A DNA stretch of 64,000 bases, from contig NC_088318.1 in assembly GCF_910592395.1 (NCBI RefSeq), positions 15,438,349 through 15,502,348 on the forward strand. The letters run 5' to 3'. Positions 36,542 through 47,900 of this stretch are shown one piece after another. Position 1 is the stretch's first letter; each line of letters starts with the position of its first letter. A program made the position numbers and the translations under genes. The DNA comes from Lineus longissimus. Taxonomy: Eukaryota; Nemertea; Pilidiophora; Heteronemertea; Lineidae. The notes under the pieces were generated by a model, which made no database searches, was not told the DNA's origin, and saw only the letters and a program-made list of their open reading frames with translations.

Positions 36542-37089
36542 GTAAACTCAGTGCAGCACTTCACCATGGTGAATTGGGACGGTAAGAAATATTTACCCGA
36601 TGGTGAGCATGGTAAATTCTACATTCATGCACCATGGTTAGCATGGTAAATCTGAGATTCATTTCGTATAAGGCCTGGGCTAAATTGCCAGAATCCAGAA
36701 TTGATAAAGACCCATACCCGAGGGTCTGCATAGTATTTATTCGCGGCCCGGATGCCAAGTTACAATTTTTCTAATTAAATCTAATTTATACCGAACGCCC
36801 TATTCGACGGTGGAAGAAACACGTGCGTTTCATGGCCCATCAACCCAGCGCAGCACTATCCACTAAGGATTTATCATTGTTCGAAATGTCCCCAGATGCT
36901 GCACAAAGCCATAAATGAATCCACCTTTCTCAAAAGCTATTGTTCCAGAGCGCATAAAGAGATAGCAAGCATGAGACAACGTGGTGTCAGAGTCATCTCC
37001 TCTTCAGACATGATGAACAAGCAGACGACAGCAGCGTGCATCATGCACTGAGAACAGATGGCACTTGTTTCTCGTGACGTAGGCGATTC

Positions 37090-37130
37090 CGCGCTATATA
37101 TGCAAATTAGGTCAATGCTTGCTGATGGTC
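37090..37130 (+). promoter_or_regulatory. candidate core promoter (TATA plus octamer)
   Basis: The sequence CTATATATGCAAATTAGG holds a TATA-like string directly abutting an ATGCAAAT octamer (37100-37107). It lies about 390 bp before the candidate 5' exon that starts the region of the giant zinc-finger gene. Function is inferred only. Confidence 0.25.
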
Positions 37131-37490
37131 GCTTCGGAACCGGTAAGTGGACATCTTCTATTAAAGTCAACTTTTTTCGTATTTAGGAATAGTTTACCAC
37201 AGTGATATTGTGGTAGTTGGTCAGATGGATGTTACTTTCGCGAGAAAAGCAGTTTTATTAGGCGATTAACCGCGTGTATTCGCGCTCATAGCGATTTATT
37301 TCCGAGCCGTGCAAGTGTTTGAAGACTTTGTGTCCTGTTGGAGTGTTGGTTGCAGTGTGTTGGTTGCTGTACAAAGAATCTCAACATGGCTTCCGTCTCC
37401 ATGTCTTTGTGCAGTGAGTCGGAGTGATGATACTATAGATAGTCAACTTCAGTAGCCGTGATTGTGGTGTGAGTCAAGGAGACTTACGCA

Positions 37491-37694
37491 ATGACTGCAT
37501 CAATTAGTCATTCTCACATTCAGAATTGCTTCTTCGGTGAGTGATAAATTTATCTTGTTTTGTTTTTGTTTGTAATGTAGGTGAAGAACAAGTGTCCAAA
37601 AGTGCATGCTGCATGTGGCTGGATGCTGAAACCACCTTACAAAGCAGTCAGATAATCGAAATACTCGTGTATTATGACAGAACTAAAGAAATAG
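37491..37694 (+). CDS. candidate two-exon short ORF, possibly 5' exons of the giant zinc-finger gene
   Basis: ATG at 37491 opens a frame to 37536, ending at a good donor (TTCG/GTGAGT). The next segment, 37581-37694, is bounded by a polypyrimidine acceptor (TGTAATGTAG) and a strong donor (AATAG/GTAAGT). Joined, the frame stays open for 53 codons (MTASISHSHIQNCFFGEEQV...). No family is recognised. If spliced to the acceptor at 44899, the frame meets TGA at 44915-44917, overlapping the zinc-finger ATG at 44909, so this would be an overlapping upstream ORF. It could also be untranslated or part of another transcript. Confidence 0.3.
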
Positions 37695-40600
37695 GTAAGT
37701 TAACTTTGTTAATGTCAGCTTTATACCTTCAACAGTGCAAAGGAACTGGTGGAAGGGTGGAGTTCCTTGGTGATCGATGCGAAACATTGTATTGTCTTAG
37801 ACTTAAGTTTGATCTGCCCAGCTGATGGTAGTTAGTAGTTGGTACCCGATCATTTAAATTTAAAGGATCAGGTCCGGTTTCAAGAAGAAATTTGTTGCCG
37901 AGTTATTTTGTGATAAAGGAAATAAATGATTAGATATGGTTTAAAGTTAGCATTATATAAAAATCTCTGTTAAGTTTCCCTTCTTTTAAGGCCATTTACA
38001 CATATCTGCAACAAGGGTCTGAGGATACATTATTATTGCAAGATTGAAAGAAATCTGCTGTTTCCTACCTTTGCCTTTGGCCTTACCAGGTTAAGCCTAT
38101 ACTCCTGAACCCGAGTATAACAAAATGGCGGCCTCACTCAGAAACTTGAGTATATGCTGTGCTTGTGCGTACTTTGTCTTTCTTATTCGCAACTATGATG
38201 TAAGAACATGGGACATGTCAGAACATTGTTTGGCCAACCTGTGGCACCACCCTGCAGCATAATACGTTTGTACCATCATTGCAGAAAATGTATTAAAATT
38301 ATTCTGTAAGGGAATATTGCCAAGTGGTATGAATTGCTGAAATCATTGATCCCCGCTCTCTTGTCTGCTTGCTTCTTCCAGTCATCTGTTGCTCAGGGGT
38401 GGCTGTGACTTGATTGATTGCAATGAGATAGCTTGCTAAGAATGAGATGTCAATTCCAAGGCAACTTGGACAAGTGTAACATAAAGACTGGCTTATGAAA
38501 CTGTACAATGAAGGGAGTGTCACCTATGATTGTTTCCGGGTCATTCAAATATTTCTCTGTTTTTCCAGCACATAGTTTGGTTACCAGTCTGAGTTCCATC
38601 TCGGATTCCAATCTCTGCAAACTGATTGCATTCTTCTGTCACATTCTTTTGATTTTCAATCCCTAATGCCAGCGGTCACCACATTTTGAAATTTCAACCA
38701 TCAGCTAAAAGATTTTCAATATGCAGATCAATAGTCCCCCAGGTTGATTCCATACTTGAGGTATATTGTTTGTCATCCTCACGGTTGACACACTGTACAG
38801 TGTTGCTTGAGGTATCCCTGGGAAAGGGAGTGACCTTTACATTAGATCCATTACAAGGTATTTTTACCATCATATTCTTGGTATAGGTTACCAACCGTGT
38901 ATAATGATCTCCTTTGAAATCTTCTCCAGTGAGGGTATCGAACTGCTTTGACGTGCGAGTCGTCATGGTGATTCCTTTGATTATTGATCTGATCGGCACG
39001 CCTTAGATAGATTCCTCGTTGGCGTTTTTCACGACTTTGCAACAGTAGCTTAGTCACCTTCTTGTTATTCCGCATACACAATAGGAAAGCTGTTATCTGC
39101 GTTGAGCATTTGTTTCACTTATATGGATCAATTCAAATGGCTCATCTTGCTCAAGATGCCCTCGAGCAACTTTTGCAGAGTTCAATAGAAAACGTCTGCT
39201 GAAAAGGTTGAGTTTGTTGGAACTGTAACCTGTAAATGGTATTGTTTAGTCAGTGAAGTGTTACCATTGATCAAGGAAAATTGTGTTACATTACGCATCA
39301 AGACAATATTACTCATTGCACCTTTGTTGTGCTTTGTATCTTTTGGAAAGAAGAGATAACGTGCCACCAGCAAATCTTCTACTAAGTGCTCATTGTTTAG
39401 TCACGCTGTAACTGACAGTATTATTGAAACAACAAAAAACTCTATATTCTACGACCTTTTTCAAGACTCTTTTACATTAAAACATGCATTGTTTTTTGCT
39501 GTGTAAAGGATTTGTTACTCCGCAATTGGGTTGTTACATTTGCATGTGAAAAAGACTTGAAACTTTTAACTCAACTGATTTTGTAAGGATGAAAATAAAG
39601 GATTGAAATGCCAAGATTGTTGCCAGATTTCTTTATGCTTTTCTCTCAATAAATTGATGCACCATTTACTACATTGGTAGGGCCTATTTGTTGCTAAAAT
39701 ACCAGATCTCATTGATCATGTCAGCAATGCTTAGATTGCTTTTACTGGTATTAGTTCAGCCCAGTTATTCGTTGGGGTTATCTATGATATATCATTCCAT
39801 TTTAAGTGCTTCTATTTAGAAAGTATGGCCCAGAAATAGGAGAACTTTAGACAAATGCCCTTCAAACTAAGAATCAATGAAGAAGGTTTACCAAACTTGT
39901 AATATCAAAACCAGGATATCTTTTGGAGATTGGACGACCAAGGCAAAGTTTTGGAAATATAAAACAAGCAAAGGCAAGATAGTCTCTGGGAGAAGGTCAA
40001 GTATAGTGAGCTTCTCCAAAGACAATACAAAGGAGTTTTGTTTACCAACTTTGATCAAGACCATGGTGTCACTGGTATCACCTTAGGTGATTTGTTGAGC
40101 AGACTTTTTTAATTTGCTGACCTATTGAAGCAGACAGGCATTGGCAAGAAAGGACAAGTTTTGCTTTCTGCCAACAAGAAAAATCTAAGTAAGCTGAAAC
40201 AGTTTTGTCTGAATTACAAATCGAAGTTTACAACTCCTGTTGTTGCTTTCATATGAAGTGGTGAACCAAACCGTTCTTACCAAATTAGCAATCAATTAAT
40301 TGGCCAACAGATGCTGAAGATTGTGTTTGTCTTCAACATGCTCTTCAATCAACCAATGCTCCAAAAGTCAATGAAATGAACGCCTAGTGCCAGCAGTTTC
40401 ATATCAAAATACAGCAAAGGCTCTACTCATAGGACAGCTGCTTGCAATATCATTGTGACCCATGATTTATCAAAGGAAATCTGATACGACACTTTCCTGT
40501 TGTTCAATGCCAACAGCTTGCAAAAATTGGAGAAAGAGAGACAGAAGTCTTGCAAATACTACAGGAAGGGAAAGGCTGAAGGCAGAAGAAGATTAACTAC

Positions 40601-43600
40601 AGTACATGAGTGAAAAGCCAATGTAACTAACTAGAACCTGGCAGAATCTCTTCAGCCAATGTACTACTGTCTTTATTATATCAAACTTTCTGGGTGGAAA
40701 TTTGTTCAGGGTATGAAGGCATGATTCTTGCACCACTACATCACAATCTTTAAAATCAGAAAACTAACTATTTGTGGTTAAAGTAGGCCAAAAGAATAAT
40801 GGCAATCATGACTTAACAAGCAATGCTTAAACAGGATGGGGCTGAAGCACTCCATGCGTGCCAATATCATGGAGCACAGCCACGCAGAGGTCAAGTGTAT
40901 CAAACCATTGAACCATTCATGGTCGGGGCATTTAAATCTGCTTTTAAAGGATCCAAGGAAACCTGTCCGGGCATCAGTGTTGAGGTGTGTTAGCTCATGA
41001 TCTTTGTTTCGCTCTGGGCATGTATAGAGATGCTCTAGTGGACAAGTGAAAGGAGTTGTTCCTACAGGGTTTCTCATTTCAGTTCATGTTAATGCAATGC
41101 TTTTTGTGAAGGACAGGCAACCTGATGCTTGAAAATATTTATATGTTATACACCAATTACCATGTGGAATTATTCTACTGACACCCAGAAGTGCAATGTG
41201 AAAACCTTTACACTATCACACAAAGATTCCATGTGGAAGGCAACTAACTGTTACTGTGTTTAGTGGAATTGAAACAATAACAGATTCTAGGTTGGAAGCA
41301 ACAAAAGACCATTCCATTAAATGAATACATGTAAAATCAAAAAAAGTGTTATAGTTAGTACTTTAATTTATACATGAGAAACCAAAAACACATTTGAAGT
41401 AATGTGTTTTCGATGAAACTGATAATACGTGTTTCTGCTGAAGAGCATGAGCCTGTCTTCTTCAGTCAGCACTCATAACCATATCGCTGCTGGCGAGAAG
41501 CTAAACATTCATCTTTAAGATGAGAATATTGGTGTTTCAATAGAAGTGATTAAGGCTCCTTGACGCATCCTCACAGCACCCACCTAACAATATACAGGAT
41601 TCATAGACAGCAGATGAGCTTCACTACCGTGGCTTTCAATAAAGATATCCACGGCTGTCTCAGATTTATATTTAGTCTATTGATTCGGTTAATGCCAATA
41701 CTGACAATCCTGCAGGAGAAGGAGAAGTTGGAATGGAACCATGTTGACTTGATGAGCTGTGCGTTTTGTTGGCCATGCACAGCTGTGGCTGCTGCTTTTG
41801 AAAGCACATCTCGGTGTTGGTGTTCTGGACAAAGAGATTGTGTTGCCTCTAAATTCATAGAATTGAAATCAGTCGTGTGACAGCTCTCGTCTTCTAATAT
41901 TCTTTGTCCGTGATGACGCTTTTGGCAATTCCTCAAGTAGAAACATTACTACTCTACTTGCTTCTGCCCCAAATTCACTCCAAATATGACTCCTCTTGAG
42001 TGTCTTGTGTCTGCCCCGAATCACCAACAAGGAGGTGAGTCTCCCTGAGTGATTTGGTTCAGCCCGAAATCATCTCGCAGGTGAATCCGCTTCTGTGACT
42101 AGCAGCAATTTTATCATCAACCCATTGAGAACATGATACCTCTTTCAAATGGTAATTGAACAGTGACATTTCATTGGCAAGAGCCGCATCGCCACATCGA
42201 GTCTAAGATAAAATCAATACGCTGTGTTCCAAGGCTCTTGGCGGCATCTGTAATGCCTGTTTAGACGCTCCGGTAGTCCAATACTATATAATATCCTTAT
42301 CCCACTCATAGCCTGCGAATAGACTTGTCTCAATGTCTGGGAGCAAGACACAAAATGGAGGTTGAGGGAAGTTTCCATGTTGGTGGATTGTGATTCTGAG
42401 GAGTTGATAGCGTAAGCTTTTGGAGTCTTTTGTGTTAGCACTAGGTGTTTTGTGACAATGTAATTTCTTTATTTCAATTAGACGAGAGGTGTGTCCTTAT
42501 CTAGGATGAAGACATCAAATATAAACAAGAATTTTATAAGTTTGGGCAATTGAAATGTTATTTAGAGATGCTGACCCTTGGTTATATTGCTGTGGGGGAG
42601 TTGCTGGGTGGTGGACTCGATGGTGATTGTAACTTGTTCTTCTAATTCTGTTATGGCTGCTGAAAGATGTCATTGTCATGTCTGTGTCTCATTGTGTGTG
42701 CCTCCTTGGACAACTGAACAATGTTTGCCAATGGATTTACGTTGATTGTGACTTGAAGGCTTGTAAAATATATAAGCTCTATATATTCCTGTTCGTTGAA
42801 AACCTCATTCATGTTAGAGAAATGTTGATATCATGTCTGAAGACTATGTGTACCTTCTATCTATTGATGCCAAATTTAAGCCCCAGAACGACTTGGCTGT
42901 TTACTATGGTGAGCAAAATTCTTTGAATAGCCACTTGCTCTGATCATGTCACCAATTTTCTTGCTGGTGCAAACAGCGGGCATGACTTATCTGTTGTTAT
43001 CTTGTGTCATGTTTGGAGTGTTGGCCTCAAGGGTCTATCCTTCTTTATGGATATGACCTAGTCTATCATTTATTTGTCTATCACGAGTTGACGTTGTTGT
43101 TCTACTTTCCTTCTTTAATAGTCAGTTCATGACACCATTGAATTCTTGGTTTTGGAAATGGTAAGGCCGTTTACAATTTGCCGTGTTTTTTCCCCCGATT
43201 TGTATGCTACAGTATTGTAATGCTCTTCCTGCTGTTTTGGAAAAAGCATATGGTTGCATAGAAGTATCGAGGTAGGAAGTCCTTTGTAGTTGGGAGTAGG
43301 AAGAGGTCTAGGTTGAAATGAGGGTTGCTGCTCGCACACTACCACCCCTCTATGAAAGAACATGCTACTCCTAAAAGAAATCGCCCAACAGCAGGTCAGC
43401 AGTTCAGAGTGCCATCAGCAAGTCAGTTGAGACCTTTTGTAACCCTATCGCTCATCTACCATCAGGACCATTATGGAGTGGCCACTAAGACTCGTCTCTA
43501 TTGATTATCACATACACCGACACATTGGCAATGATTATACTGGAGTATTATCTTTCCAATATAGATTGATCGCGAAATCTTCCTTCTAAATGAGACCGAA

Positions 43601-44760
43601 GCTCTTCCCTGTGCCAGGGTGAGCGTCTATTGATGACCTTCTGATCGACATTGTCTGTTCGGCTGTGATAGCTTGGAAAGGAAAGCTTGGGTCATTAGTG
43701 GTTCAATATAATACATCATAGATTCCTCTTGCGGAAAAGTTTTTGATTGGTAAAGGTTGCAGTTATGTCATGTCCCTAACATGTCCCATCAGAAGGTTGT
43801 CCGCTACCTGTTTTCTGACACGAGTGTCTGTTGATGATGTAATGTTCAGAGCTACAGTATGGACATTTTCAATGTCTAAGCTAGAAAAGGCTGGGCAGAA
43901 TGGGGCAAAATGGAAATTTATTGGTTGCTTGTGAAAAGGCAGGGCAAAGTCAAAAATAGGAAATTGTGAAAAGAAGGCAGGGTGCCTCACCCTGCTAAAA
44001 CTCTATAGCTGAGCACTACGCTTAGTGACATTTGAAAGTCGATGATCATGCAGGTATGAGACACCACAGGGATAACCAGATCCTGTTTGCCGCTTGATGA
44101 CTTTGTTATTGCAATGAAAGCATCACCTCTCCTGATCATGATGTCAATAATTGCCTGAGAGTTCTGTTTCCAGTATGGTAGTAATAGATGGCATATCCTG
44201 GTTTGAGCCGTTGATGGTCATGGCGGCATTCACAACCAGGAAGGAAGCAGCATTACTTTCCTGTTGTTTGTGTAATCTTGGCTGTTCCAGTCATGAAGTT
44301 GACCTTCTTGAGTTGGTGTTACCGCATTGTCATTGGTGATCTTCTTTTGCGCTCTCAGATTTTTTCTATTCGGTTGTCATTTTTCCTGTTGACCTGAACT
44401 GGAAAATAATTGTCTTTAAACTTGAGTGCTGACATGTCTGTTTGTCTTTGATTGTTTAATTGTCTTAAAGTTAGGGAATCAGTGCAATAAATGATACCAT
44501 AATGCATAAGGCTGATGCTTTGAAAACCTTACCTGTGGTGCTCAAGGAGTATGGTCAGACGAACTATTACTCGGCCTCCTTTTATAGATGGCTGGAGTCT
44601 AAGATGATGAATTCATGTCCTGTGGCTATTCAGTCATTCAGGTCTTTCAGCATGCAGCAGGGGAAAAGGAAGTGACTACTAAAGCAGTGAATTCTTGGTG
44701 TACTTCCTATGAATCTTAGCTTATCCAAGCAGTTGACTCAAGTTCATGTGTATCTGTGAG
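37695..44760 (+). other. long region without supported exons (probable first intron)
   Basis: About 7 kb of mixed AT-rich sequence carries only short, unconserved open frames. It contains a copy of the dispersed palindrome (43975-43996). I see no coding exon that continues either neighbouring frame. The strong donor at 37694 and the acceptor at 44898 make a long 5' intron of the zinc-finger gene the simplest reading. Confidence 0.35.
43975..43996. repeat. dispersed palindromic repeat, copy B
   Basis: AGGCAGGGTGCC then TCACCCTGCT, two substitutions from copy A at 9606-9627. The following bases (TATAGCTGAGCACT) also resemble those after copy A, so the repeat is longer than the palindrome. Confidence 0.4.
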
Positions 44761-44769
44761 TCATTACAG

Positions 44770-44813
44770 GTTGAGCTCAATGCCCTTTTCAGATCGAGCT
44801 ATTCCTTGAATGG
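44770..44813 (+). pseudogene. degenerate duplicate of the zinc-finger gene start exon
   Basis: GTTGAGCTCAATGCCC, then AGATCGAGCT and CCTTGA, matches the true exon start at 44899 (GTGGAGCACAATGCC, AGATCAAGCT, CCTTGA), about 129 bp apart. Both are preceded by an acceptor-like AG after a T-rich or mixed tract. In the upstream copy the frame is different and soon closes. It looks like a tandem duplication of the exon border that has since decayed. Confidence 0.45.
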
Positions 44814-44908
44814 TGTCTTTAAATTTCCCCTTCAACTTTTAATGGTCAAGTTTTCCTTTGATATTTTTTCTATTGTCATTTTTCTCCTATCATTGAAGGT
44901 GGAGCACA

Positions 44909-47900
44909 ATGCCTCTGAAGATCAAGCTGCCCCTTGATACCAGGAAGCAGACGTTATCGTGCCAGAACTGCCCTTACACAACGAAAAACAAGACCCAATT
45001 TGAGGAACATGGAAGGGACTGTGACAGAGTTGTTGAAGATAGATTAAACATGGATGTGAGCAGAGGTGAAGGATATAAAGTGGAGGATGACAGTGGAGTC
45101 GGAATGGTTAACGGCGGTAAAGTAGAGAATGGATGCAATGGTGCTGATGAGTCTGAGTTAAGTATCGATGAAGGTAGCTCCATCAATGGCGAGGAATCGA
45201 ACGAACATAAAGTTGTCGTCCGCCATTATACATGTAAATCATGTGGCTTTCAGACGACTACCTCGAAAACTTTCTTGTTTCATCAACGTCATGAGCACCA
45301 GGCAGATTTTGATATCTTTCCGTGTGATATTTGTGACTATGCATCGAAGTGGAAATGTAAAGTGATACGGCACCGTGAGATGATTCATCGAAGCGCGCCT
45401 CATATGGCTATGCAGGATTATGCAAAGTTGAAGTCACCACATCGTGTGTTTGGAAAACCTGGTCCTAAAATAGATGGCAAGCCACGCAAGACTCCCCTGA
45501 GTATGGTACCCATTCCTGATATGATTCCCATTCCGAAGATCAAAAACCTCAAGAAAGGATTGGATGGAATTATGCCTCTGACGCAGTTAAATGGATCTAG
45601 TCTAATTGGGGAGAAAAAGAAAAAGAAGGGGGTTAAGAGGAAGCTAGATCAGGAAGAAACCGCACCTGTTAAAAAACGTGTCACGGATGGTCGATCTCAA
45701 CCGCGAAGTAACTTTCTGCAATTTATGGAACTTTGTAGTACAGATGGTCAAGAACCGCGCTATAAATGTAAACTCTGTTTCTATTCAAATCTACGCAAGT
45801 GGCAGATCCGTCAGCATATCAAGGCTCGTCACGTTAATGCCAAGTCGTTTACTTGTAATATTGGTAAATGTACATTCTCGACCTACAAGAAAGCAGAATT
45901 CTTTGCTCACAAGACAAAGCATAATCAGGTCACTTTCGAATGCGAAGAATGCGAATATGTTACATTCTTAAAGCCAAATCTTGACCGTCATAAGCTCAAT
46001 CATGGTATGTTGGGGGTCCCATACAAATGTAGCTTGTGTAGTTATGCATCTGCAAAAGAAGCAGCCGTGATGCGCCACATCCAAGAACATCATCTCGCAA
46101 AAGAAAAACAAGTCGTTACTATTGATGGACAGCCAGTACAACGCTCAAAGCCCCGCTCAAAGAAGAAACATAAGGCAGTCAAGCTCCCAGTTACGACAAC
46201 GGACATGGTAAACAATGGTAATACATCACCATCAGATATGAAGGAGACAACTCTGGAGACGTTTTACGCTCAACTTAGGGATGCTGTGGATGGATCTAGT
46301 TCGGCGAGCAAGGGGTTGTACGTTACTGATGGATTTTATGATCAGCATGAGATGTCTCCATCTGTTATGTCAGATTATAATGATGTAGGCCGAGAGGAGG
46401 GTGCGCAGAAGGAAGACTCGAGTGATGCTATTGGCGACACTGCCTTCATGTGCCCAGAGTGCGGCTTCGCAGCAAATAGTGTGGCAAAACTAGACAAACA
46501 TATGATGACTCATGGTTACAATATGGAGTTGAACGAAATTGAACAGCCGGAGCAGAAACAAACACCTGAACCCCAGGTTTTTGAACATAAGCCAGAAGAA
46601 CCAAATGTTCTGAGATTCCTGGAGGAAGATTTTGGGAGATATAATGAAGAAAGCATTGTCAGAAGGTCGGTAGCTGAATATTTTGAAACGAATGGCACTG
46701 ATTCTGAATTGAGTAACTTCAAAGCCTCCGATAATAGTTTCTCAGAGGACCAGGCGTCGGTCGATTGTCCGTCTGCAGAGCAAAATGCCTTAGTCAGCAC
46801 TAATGGGGATATAGTCTGCAGCATCTGTGGTTACGTTGCAGTGACGATGACGCGGCTAAAAGGTCACATGGTATCCCATAGTAATGACTTCAAGTACACA
46901 TGCGACTTGTGCCCTCGGAAATACAAACGGTCATCTGATTTGAACTATCACATGAAAAAAGCTCATAATATCCGTTTGCGGGATTATCTTCAGGGCTCGA
47001 AAGAGCAAGATGAACCGTTAAACTTGTCGATGCGCTCAAACACCAGCAATGACAGCAGTATTGATACTGATATGCCCGAACCTATGGATTTCATCGAGGA
47101 CGGTCCGCTACCTGAAGATAACGATTTCAGGGAACAGCCATTAGATTTATCGCATCACACTGGTTTGGATGAAGAGGAGCTTATTGGTGCCGATATGCAA
47201 TGTCCGCAGTGCCCGTATGTTGCGAAATGGCCAAGTGACATGCGACGCCACCAATTGGTACATACTGGTGATCGTAGACATAGGTGTCACCTGTGTCCCC
47301 GTTCCTACAAATGGCAAGGTGATCTGAATGTTCATATGAAGAAATGTCACGATCGGGTTGAGAAGTCCGTAAGTCCCATACCGCCTCCTCCTGCTCCTCT
47401 ACTGAAAACATTCCATACTCAAAATAAAGCACGGAAAGGTGTGGCAGGCGAGTATCGGTGCCGATATTGCAACTACATCGCTAAGTACACGTCGGAACTC
47501 ATGCGGCATACCAGAATTCATACCCATGAAAAACCTTATAGCTGTTCATTTTGCCAGTACGACACTGCTTGGAAGGGTGACCTGAAACGCCATATTGAGA
47601 AGCATCACGCCGATCGCTTACAGGACGAGAAAGCTATTTACAACATTCTACAAGATATTGAGCGCGAGGTGACAGAGACGTATTGCTCTGATTACCTTCC
47701 GCAAGAATCGGATGCAACCAGTGTCATCAGCGATGACAGTGAACCGCTTGCTTCTTCAACACCTCAAAAGGTGGCACTGTCAGCAGACAGAAGGGAAGAG
47801 GATTTTGTCCCAGAAGCATTCCAGCCGAAGTTGGAAGCAAGAAATGATGCTGCTGACCCATGTCTTTGCAAAATCTGTGGATGGAGAGCTCCAATGCCAT

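Noticed and set aside
39877-40086. Lys-rich open frame in the 37-44 kb region
   Set aside because: No family match, no splice signals fitting a transcript, and nothing conserved beside it.
43127-44339. Several 60-80 aa frames upstream of the zinc-finger gene
   Set aside because: Lengths are what chance gives in this composition; no matching splice sites or motifs.
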